Shown: one piece after another, positions 50,993 through 59,228 of the stretch
Numbering within the stretch: position 1 is the stretch's first letter
How the letters are laid out: the number at the start of each line of letters is the position of its first letter
Source of the DNA: Tidjanibacter sp.
Lineage (GTDB): Bacteria; Bacteroidota; Bacteroidia; Bacteroidales; Rikenellaceae
Direction of reading: 5' to 3'
Length of the DNA: 64,000 bases
Assembly: GCA_017390585.1 (NCBI GenBank)
Contig: JAFPBB010000015.1
Coordinates: forward strand, 42,250-106,249
The notes under the pieces: model-generated
Databases searched by the model: none
What the model saw: only the letters and a program-made list of their open reading frames with translations
Told to the model about the DNA's origin: nothing
Position numbers and translations under genes: made by a program

Positions 50993-51466
50993 ATGGCAGA
51001 AGAGCTCATTGTAGCCTCGGGAGGCAAGGTCGAACGATATGAGGTGCTCGCTGCGCAGGTGGAGGCGCTGCTTGCGGGTGAGGATGATGTGGTAGCCAAT
51101 ATGGCCAACGTGGCGGCAATGATTCACCACACTTTTGATTTCTGGTGGACGGGCTTCTATCGTGTTGTGGAGGGGGAGTTGATTCTCGGTCCCTTCCAAG
51201 GCCCGTTGGCCTGCAGTCGCATCGGTTATGGGCGTGGTGTGTGTGGCACGGCGTGGAAAGAGGGGCGCACGGTGGTTGTGGAGGATGTGGAGCAATTTCC
51301 CGGTCACATTGCGTGCAGTTCGCTTTCGCGGAGCGAGATTGTGGTGCCGCTGTGGCGAGGTGAGGAGGTGGTTGGCGTGCTCGACATCGACAGCAGAGAG
51401 CTTGCTACTTTCGACGATGTGGATGCCCGCTGGCTTGAGCGAATAGTTGGAATGATGCGCCTTTAG
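50993..51466 (+). CDS. msrC: Free methionine-(R)-sulfoxide reductase (GAF domain)
   Basis: 157 residues, a single GAF domain. The three redox cysteines of fRMsr are in place: C74 (PLACSRI), C84 (GVCGTAW) and C108 (HIACSSLS), with the GPFQGPLAC and SEIVVPLW family blocks. Reduces free Met-R-O using thioredoxin. Probably co-transcribed with rmuC. Ends before an intrinsic terminator shared with the convergent MATE gene. Confidence 0.92.
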   Translation: MAEELIVASGGKVERYEVLAAQVEALLAGEDDVVANMANVAAMIHHTFDFWWTGFYRVVEGELILGPFQGPLACSRIGYGRGVCGTAWKEGRTVVVEDVEQFPGHIACSSLSRSEIVVPLWRGEEVVGVLDIDSRELATFDDVDARWLERIVGMMRL

Positions 51467-51487
51467 GGGCGAGATCGGAATAAATGG

Positions 51488-51519
51488 CAAGTGCCCACTG
51501 CGAGAGCGGTGGGCACTTG
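51488..51519. terminator. Bidirectional terminator
   Basis: CAAGTGCCCACTGC / GCGGTGGGCACTTG with GAGA loop, followed by TTCTATCTT on plus and preceded by a weak A-rich stretch. Confidence 0.8.
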
Positions 51520-51550
51520 TTCTATCTTATCCATTTCCCTTGGGCGGCTG

Positions 51551-52885
51551 TTAGTAGTGGTATCTCTCCTTGAAGCGGAAGTAGCAGACGGTGCACATAA
51601 CCAATGCTGCGGCCTCCGCAATCGTCACCGACCACCAGATGCCGTCGATGCCTATGATGAGAGGAATGAGTAGCACGGCTCCGCATTCGAAGATGAGGGT
51701 GCGCGAGAAGGATATGAGGGCCGAGATGAGCCCGTTGTTGAGCGCAGTGAAGAGCGAGGATGCGTAGATGTTCAGACCGCACAGCAGGAAGGAGACCGAG
51801 TATATCGACAAGGCCCTGCGGGTGAGCTCATAAAGAGCGGCGTCGTAGCCCACGAAAAGGCGCGATAGGGGTGCCGAGAGCAACTCGGCAAGGAGGGTGA
51901 GCGACAGCGAGAAGAGAGCCACGATTCGCAGACTGCGGTCTACAACCCCCTTGAGTTCATCTCTGCGAGCGGCCCCATAGTTGTAGCTGACAATGGGTGC
52001 GGAGCCTATGGAGTAGCCGAGGAAGATGGCGATGAAGACAAATTGCAGATAGCCGATGACTCCAAATGCGGCCACGCCATCCTCTCCGATGTAGTGCAGC
52101 AGTTGGCTGTTATAGAGCATCACGACAATGGAGATGGATATGTTGGTGGCCATCTCCGAGGAGCCGTTGGCGCAGGTGCGACGGATGGCTGCACCGTCCC
52201 ATCTGGTTGCGCCGAGTCGAAGCATACTGCCGTTGCGCGAGAGGAAATAGATCATAGGAATGGTGCCGCCCAAAAATTGACTTGCGGCCGTGGCACACGC
52301 GGCTCCTTCGAGTCCCATCCCGAGTGGAACGATGAAGAGGTAGTCGAGGAGTATGTTGGCAAGGCCCGCAATGAGCGAAAAGAGAAACCCGAGTGAGGGA
52401 CGGTCGGCGGCCACCATAAAGGGCTGGAACATACCCTGCAACAGGAAAAATGGCAACGAGAGGAGAAGAATCCTGCCGTAGCGAATCGCACAATCGAGAA
52501 TGTCGCCCTCGGCACCGAGGAGCGTGGCTATGGGCTCAAGGAAAATCAATCCGAGAGAGCTGCACACAATGCCGAGAGAGAGCGTGAAGTAGACAATCAG
52601 GGAGAAGGTCTTGTGCGCTTTGGCCTGGTCGCCCTCGCCCAAAATCTTCGCCACGAGTGCACTACCTCCCGTGCCCGTCATAAAACCTATGGCGCCGATG
52701 ACCATAAAGAGTGGGTAGATGAGGTTGATGGCGGCAAAGGGAGTCTTACCTGCGAAGTTCGATACGAAGATGCCATCCACGACGCTGTAGATGGAGGTGA
52801 ATATCATCATCGCAATCGTGGGCATCGTGTAGCGTAGCAGCTTGGCGGTGGTGAAGTGATCCGATAGGGAGATTGTCTTCGACAT
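51551..52885 (-). CDS. MATE-family multidrug/cation exporter
   Basis: 444 residues from ATG 52885 (the open frame above it reads through the promoter). Twelve hydrophobic helices in two halves; MATE landmarks include the N-terminal IYSVVDGIFVSNFAGKTPFAAIN, GFMTGTGGSALVAK in the first half and SIGSAPIVSYNYGAARRDELK in the second. Na+- or H+-driven efflux from the cytoplasm; substrate unknown. Confidence 0.92.
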   Translation of the reverse strand: MSKTISLSDHFTTAKLLRYTMPTIAMMIFTSIYSVVDGIFVSNFAGKTPFAAINLIYPLFMVIGAIGFMTGTGGSALVAKILGEGDQAKAHKTFSLIVYFTLSLGIVCSSLGLIFLEPIATLLGAEGDILDCAIRYGRILLLSLPFFLLQGMFQPFMVAADRPSLGFLFSLIAGLANILLDYLFIVPLGMGLEGAACATAASQFLGGTIPMIYFLSRNGSMLRLGATRWDGAAIRRTCANGSSEMATNISISIVVMLYNSQLLHYIGEDGVAAFGVIGYLQFVFIAIFLGYSIGSAPIVSYNYGAARRDELKGVVDRSLRIVALFSLSLTLLAELLSAPLSRLFVGYDAALYELTRRALSIYSVSFLLCGLNIYASSLFTALNNGLISALISFSRTLIFECGAVLLIPLIIGIDGIWWSVTIAEAAALVMCTVCYFRFKERYHY

Positions 52886-52909
52886 TGTGTGGTGTTTCTT
52901 AGGTGGCGG

Positions 52910-52917
52910 CAAAGGTA
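52910..52917 (-). promoter_or_regulatory. -7 box (TACCTTTG, minus strand) for the MATE gene
   Basis: CAAAGGTA on plus, 25 bases before the start codon. Confidence 0.6.
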
Positions 52918-52959
52918 GTGTTTTTTCGGCAAATTGGGAGGTGAATGGCACAAAAGAAT

Positions 52960-52989
52960 CACCCCGCCGACAAGGGAGTCGGCGGGGTG
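52960..52989. terminator. Terminator after the three-repeat lipoprotein gene
   Basis: CACCCCGCCGAC / GTCGGCGGGGTG, 12 perfect pairs, 6-base loop; on minus followed by ATTCTTTTG. Confidence 0.85.
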
Positions 52990-53013
52990 AGCGTTTTATG
53001 AGAGTTCTATCTC

Positions 53014-54489
53014 CTAACGAAGAGGAAGAACGGGAGTTGTGAATTTATGCTCTGCCTTGCGATCGAAGTTGGTCTTGAAGGGAGCGGGTTTTACGGCAGC
53101 CTTGGCAGGTGCAGACTTGGGACCGAGGTTCTCAATCTCGTCGATGCCGCCACTGTAGAACATCTCAGTGTATACGTTACCCATTGTACCACCCAATGCC
53201 AATTGGAAATCGTAGGTGCCGTCGCCGTGGTTTACCACATCCATCTCGCCATAGCCTACGATATCCCAAATCTGGGACCAATCGTAGGTGTAGAATACGG
53301 AGCCTCCTTTGTACTTGTTGTTCTCCGTGATGCCGGGAACGATGGTGTAGGGGGTACCGGTGGTGACATTCCAATTTGCCGAATTGCCCACTTTGTAGGT
53401 GCCGCTTGCCAAGCCATCCTCGAAGGTGAGACCCTCGGGACCGAAGCAGTAGATGATGGGGGCGAGGTCGTCGATGGAGTGGCCAAGCATCACAACCCAC
53501 TTGTTGCTACCGTAGTAGGTGAGGTATGCGAAGGTTTCGAGTTCCTCGTTGACGCTATAATCCAAGCACTCGATAGGGCCAGAGTAGGTGGCCACGCGGG
53601 GGATGAATGTGTTGTCGTAGAAGACAATGGTGAAGTCGTAGTTGTCGTTACCCTTGTTGGTGACTGCCACGTGGCCGGAGGCTATCATACGCTCGGGCGA
53701 GTAGGTGCCGTCTTCGTTCTCTACATAGACAAGCGAACCGCCATAACCCTCGTAGCCCTCATAGGTGCAGTCTACAGTACCGGGATTGGGCGAGGGGTAG
53801 GGCGACTGGATGTTGTAGTCGTAGGTGGGGATGCCCAGCTCAAAGTTGTCCTCGAAGGTGTTGAAATAGAGGAGGATGATGCGGTTGTCGGCTGTGGCCA
53901 TCTGAACATTCCAATAGGGCACACCGTCGGCCATACCCATATAAGCTGCCGAAATGTAGGTGATTTCATACCTATTGGATTCGATCTCGCCAATGGGGCC
54001 ATCGTAGCGGCACTGAATCTCGGGGATGGCGTCGCCGTCCACACCATTGAAGCCTTCGGCAAAGACGGTGAAGCAGTAGCCGAGGTCGGAGCGTTTGATA
54101 TTGATTGTGCCATCGAAGATTACGCCATAGACAATCTTGTTGTCGGTGGTGTAGATGTAGGTGGAGCCGCTGACGGTGTCGCCGTAGTCGCCCTCGACGA
54201 GGTTGTAGGTACCCTCGGGGATGGTGCCGTCGGCACCTACTTTGTCGGTCTCAAATTGTGCCGACATCAGGCGAACGATGGTGTTGTACTCGTCGACGGT
54301 CGACATCTGCACGATGAAATGGGTCTTGCCGTCGTTTGCCATATCGCCGAGATTGGTAATCTGGATCCTGTCGAGATAGACACCCTCGAATGGTTTCTCC
54401 TGTGGCTCGGGCTTGGGCTCGGGAGTGTTGTTACAGCTTGCCAAAAATGCTGCGGCAGCAATCAGAATTGCGAATAAAGTTCGTTTCAT
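53014..54489 (-). CDS. Hypothetical lipoprotein with three internal repeats
   Basis: 491 residues; lipobox FLASC with a Pro/Glu spacer (NNTPEPKPEPQEKP). I do not recognise a family, but the mature protein divides into three similar blocks of about 130-150 residues (about 33-168, 169-318, 319-460), each with a strand ending in YDG/YSG-x-I, a GT(Y/V)-type strand, a strand like YWNVQM or KWVVML, and an internal YDF-T/Q strand. Ends in a basic Lys/Ala/Pro tail. Probably a beta-rich surface or secreted protein. Confidence 0.7.
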   Translation of the reverse strand: MKRTLFAILIAAAAFLASCNNTPEPKPEPQEKPFEGVYLDRIQITNLGDMANDGKTHFIVQMSTVDEYNTIVRLMSAQFETDKVGADGTIPEGTYNLVEGDYGDTVSGSTYIYTTDNKIVYGVIFDGTINIKRSDLGYCFTVFAEGFNGVDGDAIPEIQCRYDGPIGEIESNRYEITYISAAYMGMADGVPYWNVQMATADNRIILLYFNTFEDNFELGIPTYDYNIQSPYPSPNPGTVDCTYEGYEGYGGSLVYVENEDGTYSPERMIASGHVAVTNKGNDNYDFTIVFYDNTFIPRVATYSGPIECLDYSVNEELETFAYLTYYGSNKWVVMLGHSIDDLAPIIYCFGPEGLTFEDGLASGTYKVGNSANWNVTTGTPYTIVPGITENNKYKGGSVFYTYDWSQIWDIVGYGEMDVVNHGDGTYDFQLALGGTMGNVYTEMFYSGGIDEIENLGPKSAPAKAAVKPAPFKTNFDRKAEHKFTTPVLPLR

Positions 54490-54559
54490 TGTTTTGTAGT
54501 GTTTGTTTGTTGTAAATTGTTTTATATTCCACGTTTGTAACTATTACAAATTCATAGTT

Positions 54560-54567
54560 CAAAGTTA
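54560..54567 (-). promoter_or_regulatory. -7 box (TAACTTTG, minus strand) for the three-repeat lipoprotein gene
   Basis: CAAAGTTA on plus, 71 bases before ATG. Confidence 0.55.
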
Positions 54568-54718
54568 TAATATTTTTTTTGATATTTTGCAACGTCGACC
54601 CATTTTTTTGTTGAGAAGGGGACAATAAATGATGGGTGGCGAGGGGATGGCTGTTGTCAATGCTGCTTGCTGGGCGTGGAAATTTTGGTGTTTGAACTTT
54701 GATTTGTGAATTCTTTAG

Positions 54719-54726
54719 TATCTTTG
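54719..54726 (+). promoter_or_regulatory. -7 box (TATCTTTG) for the ABC importer operon
   Basis: Ends only 6 bases before the ATG of the binding-protein gene, which suggests a leaderless or nearly leaderless mRNA. Confidence 0.6.
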
Positions 54727-54732
54727 CAGCCT

Positions 54733-55878
54733 ATGCAGCGAATCTTTGGACACATACTCTTGATTGTAACTTCCTTGCTACTTGTGGGATGTCCCGCAGG
54801 TGGCGGCTCCACAGTGGAGTGGGGCGAGAGTCTCTATGAACCCCATTTCTCAACGGGGTTTGAGATTGTGGCCACCGAGGGCGCATCCACCGTGCTGCGC
54901 ATTCTCTCCCCCTGGCCCGATTCCGAAGGTGTTGTGAGAGAGGTGTTTGTGGCACGCGATGGCGAAAAGGCCCCCGAGGGGTTCGATGGAACGGTTGTCC
55001 AATCTTCTCCCGATCGGGTGGTGGTGATGTCCTCGAGCCATATTGCTTTCATCGACGCTCTCGGGGCGGTGGAGACCATTGTGGGCATTAGTGGCTCGCC
55101 CTATATCTCCAACCACGCAATTGTGGAGGGTGTGGAGAGAGGCGCTGTGCGCGAGGTGGGCTACGACGCCAATATCAACTACGAGGTGCTCGCATCGCTG
55201 GGTGCCGACGTGGTGTTTATCTATGGCACAACCGGTGAGAATGGTGCAATGTCCTCCAAACTCGAGGAACTCGGCATACCCTATGTATATATCTCCGACC
55301 ACACGGAGACTACCCCCCTCGGCAAGAGTGAGTGGGTGGTGGCCTTCGGCGAGATTTTCGATTGCCGAGCCGAGGCTGTGGAGTTGTTTGAGGGGATTGC
55401 CGAACGCTATGAGGGGCTCCGACTCCGTGCTCTCGACTTCGAGGGGTGCCCCAAGGTGATGCTCAATTCACCTTATAAAGATATATGGTTTGTGCCTGCC
55501 GACGATAGCTATGTTGTGCGACTCATCGAGGATGCCGGTGGTGACTATGTCTGCAAGGGTGATAAACGCAGGATTTCTCGCCCCATAAGCGGCGAAAATG
55601 CCTATCTCTACCTCTCGCAGGCCGACCGTTGGCTCCATCCCAACTCTGCGCGCACTATTGCAGAATTGGTGGGGCAGAATCCCAAATTTGCCGATGTGAG
55701 GGTAGTTAGGGAGAGGGGCGTCTACAACTGTACGGCACTCTCCACCCCTGCAGGAGGAAGCGACTTCTGGGAGAGCGGTGCGCTCAGGGCCGATGTTGTG
55801 TTGGCCGATATGATAAAGATTCTCCATCCCGAGGAGATGGATGGCTACGAACTCCACTACTACGAACAACTACGATGA
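54733..55878 (+). CDS. ABC transporter substrate-binding lipoprotein (BtuF/FecB type)
   Basis: 381 residues from ATG 54733. Lipobox LLLVGC (C18). Two-lobed periplasmic-binding fold of the helical-backbone type: DRVVVMSSSHIAFIDALGAVETIVGISGS, then NYEVLASLGADVVFIYG, a long linking helix (WVVAFGEIFDCRAEAVELFEGIAERY) and C-lobe. Cobalamin, heme or ferric siderophore are the likely ligands; no B12 riboswitch or Fur box was recognised to decide. Overlaps the permease gene by four bases. Confidence 0.9.
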   Translation: MQRIFGHILLIVTSLLLVGCPAGGGSTVEWGESLYEPHFSTGFEIVATEGASTVLRILSPWPDSEGVVREVFVARDGEKAPEGFDGTVVQSSPDRVVVMSSSHIAFIDALGAVETIVGISGSPYISNHAIVEGVERGAVREVGYDANINYEVLASLGADVVFIYGTTGENGAMSSKLEELGIPYVYISDHTETTPLGKSEWVVAFGEIFDCRAEAVELFEGIAERYEGLRLRALDFEGCPKVMLNSPYKDIWFVPADDSYVVRLIEDAGGDYVCKGDKRRISRPISGENAYLYLSQADRWLHPNSARTIAELVGQNPKFADVRVVRERGVYNCTALSTPAGGSDFWESGALRADVVLADMIKILHPEEMDGYELHYYEQLR

Positions 55879-56906
55879 CAACTCGCACTTCCATACTCTT
55901 TGTGCTCCTCGCTGCGGCCACGATGCTACTCTTTGTCGTGGATCTCGCTGTGGGTAGTGTGGCTATTCCGCTCGGTGAGGTGTGGCGCGGATTGTGGGAC
56001 TCCTCGCCCGAGAGTGTGGCAGAGCCGCTGCGACTCGTGGTGAGAAATTTCCGACTCCCCAAGGCTGTTATGGCCCTGCTGGCAGGTGCTTCGCTCTCCT
56101 CGGTGGGATTGCAGATGCAGACTCTCTTCCGCAACCCCCTGGCAGGCCCCTATGTGTTGGGCGTAAGCTCCGGTGCAAGTCTGGGCGTGTCGATTATGTT
56201 GCTCGGATTGCCCCTGCTGGGCGTCTCGGTGGCCAATCCTGTGGTGCAGAATATTGGCGTGGCGGGAGCTGCGTGGATTGGCGCTGCGGCGATAATGGTG
56301 GTGGTGATGGCTGTGACGGCGAGGATAAAGAACATTATGACGGTGCTCATCCTCGGAATGATGTTTGGTAGCGCCGCCTCGGCAGTGGTGGAGATTATGC
56401 AATACCTCTCGCCCGAGGGGGCACTGAAGAGCTATGTGGTGTGGACTATGGGTTCGTTGGGTGGTGTCACCCTCGCGCAACTCGGCATCATAGTGCCCAT
56501 TGTTGTTGTGGGATTGGTACTCTCCGTGCTGCTCATCAAGCCGCTGAACATACTCCTGCTGGGTGAGAACTATGCCCGCACGATGGGTCTCAATATCAAG
56601 CGCACGCGACTGATGGTGACCATCACCACCGTGCTGCTTGCGGGTACGATTACGGCCTATTGCGGCCCAATCGGCTTTGTGGGACTCGCTGTGCCCCACG
56701 TTGCGAGGATGCTCTTCCGCGAGGCCGACCACAAAGTGCTGGTGCCGGCCACGATGCTTACGGGCACCACCACGATGTTGCTCTGTGACATCGTCTCCTC
56801 GCTGCCTGCCAACGATATAGCCCTGCCAATCAACACGGTCTCGGCTTTGGTGGGTATCCCCGTGGTGGTGGTTGTCATACTCCGCAACCGCAAAATGATG
56901 ATGTAG
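55875..56906 (+). CDS. FecCD-family ABC importer permease
   Basis: 343 residues with about ten helices. FecCD/BtuC hallmarks: VVRNFRLPKAVMALLAGASLSSVGLQMQTLFRNPLAGPYVLGVSSGASLG and, near the C-terminus, GPIGFVGLAVPHVARMLFR, the cytoplasmic coupling loop for the ATPase. ATGA overlap with the binding-protein gene; one base before the ATPase gene. Only one permease gene, so a homodimer is expected. Confidence 0.95.
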   Translation: MTTRTSILFVLLAAATMLLFVVDLAVGSVAIPLGEVWRGLWDSSPESVAEPLRLVVRNFRLPKAVMALLAGASLSSVGLQMQTLFRNPLAGPYVLGVSSGASLGVSIMLLGLPLLGVSVANPVVQNIGVAGAAWIGAAAIMVVVMAVTARIKNIMTVLILGMMFGSAASAVVEIMQYLSPEGALKSYVVWTMGSLGGVTLAQLGIIVPIVVVGLVLSVLLIKPLNILLLGENYARTMGLNIKRTRLMVTITTVLLAGTITAYCGPIGFVGLAVPHVARMLFREADHKVLVPATMLTGTTTMLLCDIVSSLPANDIALPINTVSALVGIPVVVVVILRNRKMMM

Positions 56907-56907
56907 T

Positions 56908-57690
56908 ATGGAGGCAATGGAACGCATATATACGATTGAACTTCACGATGTCACCCTCGGCTATGGCGATAGGGTGCTGATGGCCGACGCGAGTGTGGGT
57001 TTCGGTTGGGGCGAGCTGACCGCACTCATTGGTCGCAACGGTACGGGTAAGAGCACCTTGCTCCGCACCATCGCAGCGCTCTCCCGTCCCCGCAGTGGCA
57101 CAATCACGGTGGAGGGTAAGGATCTGTTTTCGCTCTCTATGAAGGAGGTGGCCGAGAGGATATCTTTTGTCTCGACCGACGACGTGAGGGTGCAGAATCT
57201 GCGAGTGCGCGATGTTGTAGCACTCGGTAGGGCTCCCTACACCAATTGGGTGGGACGTCTCACTGCCGAGGATAAGGCCAAGGTGGAGGAGTCTTTGAGG
57301 TTGGTGGGTATGGCAGCTTTTGCCGATAGCTCGGTGGAGAGCCTGAGCGACGGCGAGCGACAGAGGGTGATGATTGCCCGAGCACTTGCTCAGGATACCC
57401 CCATCATTCTGCTCGACGAGCCCACAGCCTTCCTCGATCTGCCCAACAAATATGAGATTTGCTTGCTACTTCGCAGGCTTGCCCACCAGGAGGGGAAGTG
57501 CATCTTGTTCTCCACCCACGACCTCTCCATAGCCATCGAATTGTGCGACACGATAGCGATGATTGAGGGAGGTGAGTTCCGCTACGGCACGGCCCAAATG
57601 CTCATCGAAAGTGGCGATATGCAGCGCATTTTCGAGCATACACAGATAGAATTTGACCGCGAAAAGGGAAATGTTCGATTAAAAAGATGA
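56908..57690 (+). CDS. FepC/BtuD-type ABC importer ATPase
   Basis: 260 residues. Walker A GRNGTGKSTLLRT (about 40-52), Q-loop near RISFVSTDDV (unusual: no Gln seen at the expected place), signature ESLSDGERQRVMIARAL, Walker B IILLDEPTAFLD, H-loop ILFSTHDLS. Signature LSDGE and the BtuD-like length assign it to the iron/B12 class. ATG 56908, with a second ATG at 56917. Confidence 0.95.
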   Translation: MEAMERIYTIELHDVTLGYGDRVLMADASVGFGWGELTALIGRNGTGKSTLLRTIAALSRPRSGTITVEGKDLFSLSMKEVAERISFVSTDDVRVQNLRVRDVVALGRAPYTNWVGRLTAEDKAKVEESLRLVGMAAFADSSVESLSDGERQRVMIARALAQDTPIILLDEPTAFLDLPNKYEICLLLRRLAHQEGKCILFSTHDLSIAIELCDTIAMIEGGEFRYGTAQMLIESGDMQRIFEHTQIEFDREKGNVRLKR

Positions 57691-57706
57691 TTTTTTTCAA
57701 ATAAAG

Positions 57707-57737
57707 TTTGGAATTATCCAATTTTTAGTTACCTTTG
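57707..57737 (+). promoter_or_regulatory. Promoter for tRNA-Glu and probably rpsT
   Basis: TTTG 57707-57710, 19-base spacer, TACCTTTG 57730-57737: full Bacteroidota consensus. Confidence 0.75.
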
Positions 57738-57770
57738 CACCGCTTAAAAGCTACCTATGGTAGTAGTCGA

Positions 57771-57842
57771 GGCCCATTCGTCTATCGGTTAGGACGCAAG
57801 ATTTTCATTCTTGAAAGAGCAGTTCGACTCTGCTATGGGCTG
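57771..57842 (+). tRNA. tRNA-Glu (anticodon UUC)
   Basis: Cloverleaf folds: acceptor GGCCCAT/ATGGGCT (first pair G-U), anticodon arm CAAGA-TTTTCAT-TCTTG giving TTC, T-loop TTCGACT, discriminator G. No complete CCA is encoded. rpsT follows 35 bases later. Confidence 0.93.
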
Positions 57843-57876
57843 CAGAAATGTAAAAAAAAATTAAAAATATATAACT

Positions 57877-58128
57877 ATGGCAAATCACAAGTCGTCTAAA
57901 AAGCGTATTCGCCAGACCGAGGCACACAGGGTGGCGAATAAGTATTATCACAGGACTACCCGTAATGCTGTGAAAGCATTGCGCGGTACCACCGACAAAG
58001 CAGCTGCAGAGGCTCTTCTTCCCAAAGTAGCAGCAATGTTGGACAAACTCGCTAAGAAAAACGTTATCCACAAGAACAAAGCAGCCAACCTTAAGAGCGG
58101 TTTGCAGGTTCACGTTAACGGTTTGTAG
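57877..58128 (+). CDS. rpsT: 30S ribosomal protein S20
   Basis: 83 residues, basic and helical, binds 16S rRNA in early 30S assembly. Opening [18 protein letters not shown] and the C-terminal [15 protein letters not shown] are typical S20. Sits between tRNA-Glu and tRNA-His, probably in one transcript. Followed by a 7-pair hairpin GGTTCGC/GCGAACC (58143-58170) without a T-run. Confidence 0.97.
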   Translation: MANHKSSKKRIRQTEAHRVANKYYHRTTRNAVKALRGTTDKAAAEALLPKVAAMLDKLAKKNVIHKNKAANLKSGLQVHVNGL

Positions 58129-58176
58129 TAATGTGCGATATAGGTTCGCACTCGAATAGAGAAGCGAACCTTATAT

Positions 58177-58250
58177 GGTGACTGTAGCTCAGTTGGCAGA
58201 GCGTTGGATTGTGGTTCCAAATGTCGTGGGTTCGAGCCCCATCAGTCACC
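58177..58250 (+). tRNA. tRNA-His (anticodon GUG)
   Basis: Acceptor GTGACTG/CAGTCAC with the extra G-1 at 58177 opposite C73, anticodon arm TTGGA-TTGTGGT-TCCAA giving GTG, T-loop TTCGAGC. CCA not encoded. Confidence 0.95.
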
Positions 58251-58254
58251 CGGA

Positions 58255-58285
58255 GAGAAGTTCAGAGATGAACTTCTCTTTTTTT
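58255..58285 (+). terminator. Intrinsic terminator after tRNA-His
   Basis: GAGAAGTTCA / TGAACTTCTC, GAGA loop, then TTTTTTTG. Confidence 0.9.
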
Positions 58286-58320
58286 GTGACAGTATCCAGA
58301 GTGGCGATATGTGATGGTAA

Positions 58321-58352
58321 AAATAGGGCTCGGAGATTACCGAGCCCTATTT
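58321..58352. terminator. Terminator of the superoxide reductase gene
   Basis: AAATAGGGCTCGG / CCGAGCCCTATTT, 13 perfect pairs, 6-base loop; T-rich sequence on both strands. Confidence 0.85.
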
Positions 58353-58383
58353 CTATTGTATTGTTGTGGTTGCAATGTCCTCT

Positions 58384-58758
58384 CTACAATTCGGTCTTCC
58401 AGAGGCCGTGGAGGTTGCAGTACTCGTAGACTGCGATGGGCTTGCGGCCACAGGTGCAAACCTCTGCTACGGGCTTATCCTTGAGGTCGATGCGGATGCC
58501 ACCATCCTCAAACTCAACGTATACGAAGGAGATGTGGTGTTCGGGAAGCATAGGGTGCTCCACGCTGCCCACTTTGATGCGGATTTTGCAGTCGTCAATC
58601 TTCTCCACCACGGGGAGGTGTTTCTCCTGGCTTGCCTCTACGGTGCCGGGGATGAGTTCGGTCATTTTCTCGCCGCAGCAGAAGGGGGTTACGCCGCCGT
58701 CAACGGCTTTGATGATAACATTACCACAGTGGTTGCATTTGAAAAATCTGGTTGCCAT
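58384..58758 (-). CDS. dfx: Superoxide reductase (desulfoferrodoxin)
   Basis: 124 residues from ATG 58758. Reduces superoxide to peroxide without releasing oxygen, a defence of anaerobes. N-terminal desulforedoxin-type Fe(Cys)4 site is intact (C8, C11, C27, C28), so this is the two-centre form. The catalytic Fe(His)4(Cys) site is present: EKHLPVV, EHPMLPEHHISF and CNLHGLW. Monocistronic with a TATCTTTG promoter at 58804-58811 (minus). Confidence 0.94.
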   Translation of the reverse strand: MATRFFKCNHCGNVIIKAVDGGVTPFCCGEKMTELIPGTVEASQEKHLPVVEKIDDCKIRIKVGSVEHPMLPEHHISFVYVEFEDGGIRIDLKDKPVAEVCTCGRKPIAVYEYCNLHGLWKTEL

Positions 58759-58803
58759 AGTTGTATAGTTTTTGTTGTTATTGATCTTGTTTGTTTGGTA
58801 TTG

Positions 58804-58811
58804 CAAAGATA
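58804..58811 (-). promoter_or_regulatory. -7 box (TATCTTTG, minus strand) for superoxide reductase
   Basis: CAAAGATA on plus, 46 bases before ATG. Confidence 0.6.
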
Positions 58812-58844
58812 ATACCGCGATTTCGAAAAGTCAAATCGGAAATT

Positions 58845-59195
58845 TTTATGCTCCCATAAGTTGAAACTATACGCCTGGTCGGGACTATCAAAGGATTTTA
58901 CCACCTTGAATGACTTGGCCACAACACCATTTTCCTCACGGAGTCGCTCAATGGGGTCGCGGAGCGAGAGCTTGGGCGACTCATCAAACTCGGGGATGTC
59001 TACCTCCACAAGAGTGCGCTTCCTTGCTCGGAAGTCGGCATCTCCTCGGCAGTAGGCTGACGGAGGGAGTAGTGGTAGTCTACATCCGTTCTTCTATCAG
59101 CTCGTTTAACTTTGCTGTAAAGTTGTGGGCGGTCAAAGTATCTTCCTTTCCGCGATAACTTGCCACCCAACTCCTCATTGTCGGTGGGTAAATGA
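58845..59195 (-). pseudogene. Possible frameshifted remnant between superoxide reductase and ksgA
   Basis: No intact gene lies in about 350 bases. On the minus strand three protein-like stretches follow each other in different frames: HNFTAKLNELIEERM (ending 59083), DVDYHYSLRQPTAEEM (about 59030-59095) and KRTLVEVDIPEFDESPKL continuing to about 58850. This is what a small gene with one or two frameshifts would look like, but I recognise no family and chance is possible. Confidence 0.3.
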
Positions 59196-59201
59196 AATAG
59201 C

Positions 59202-59228
59202 AACGGGATGCTAATTGCATCCCGTTTT
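59202..59228. terminator. Hairpin at the ksgA 3' end
   Basis: ACGGGATGC / GCATCCCGT with a TAATT loop and TTTT on the plus side; on minus the sequence after it is T-rich (TGCTATTTCATTT). It includes the ksgA stop region. Confidence 0.65.

Noticed and set aside
54490-54732. Cobalamin riboswitch or Fur box before the ABC importer
   Set aside because: No B12-box-like block or Fur-type inverted repeat was found; only AT-rich sequence and two promoters are visible.
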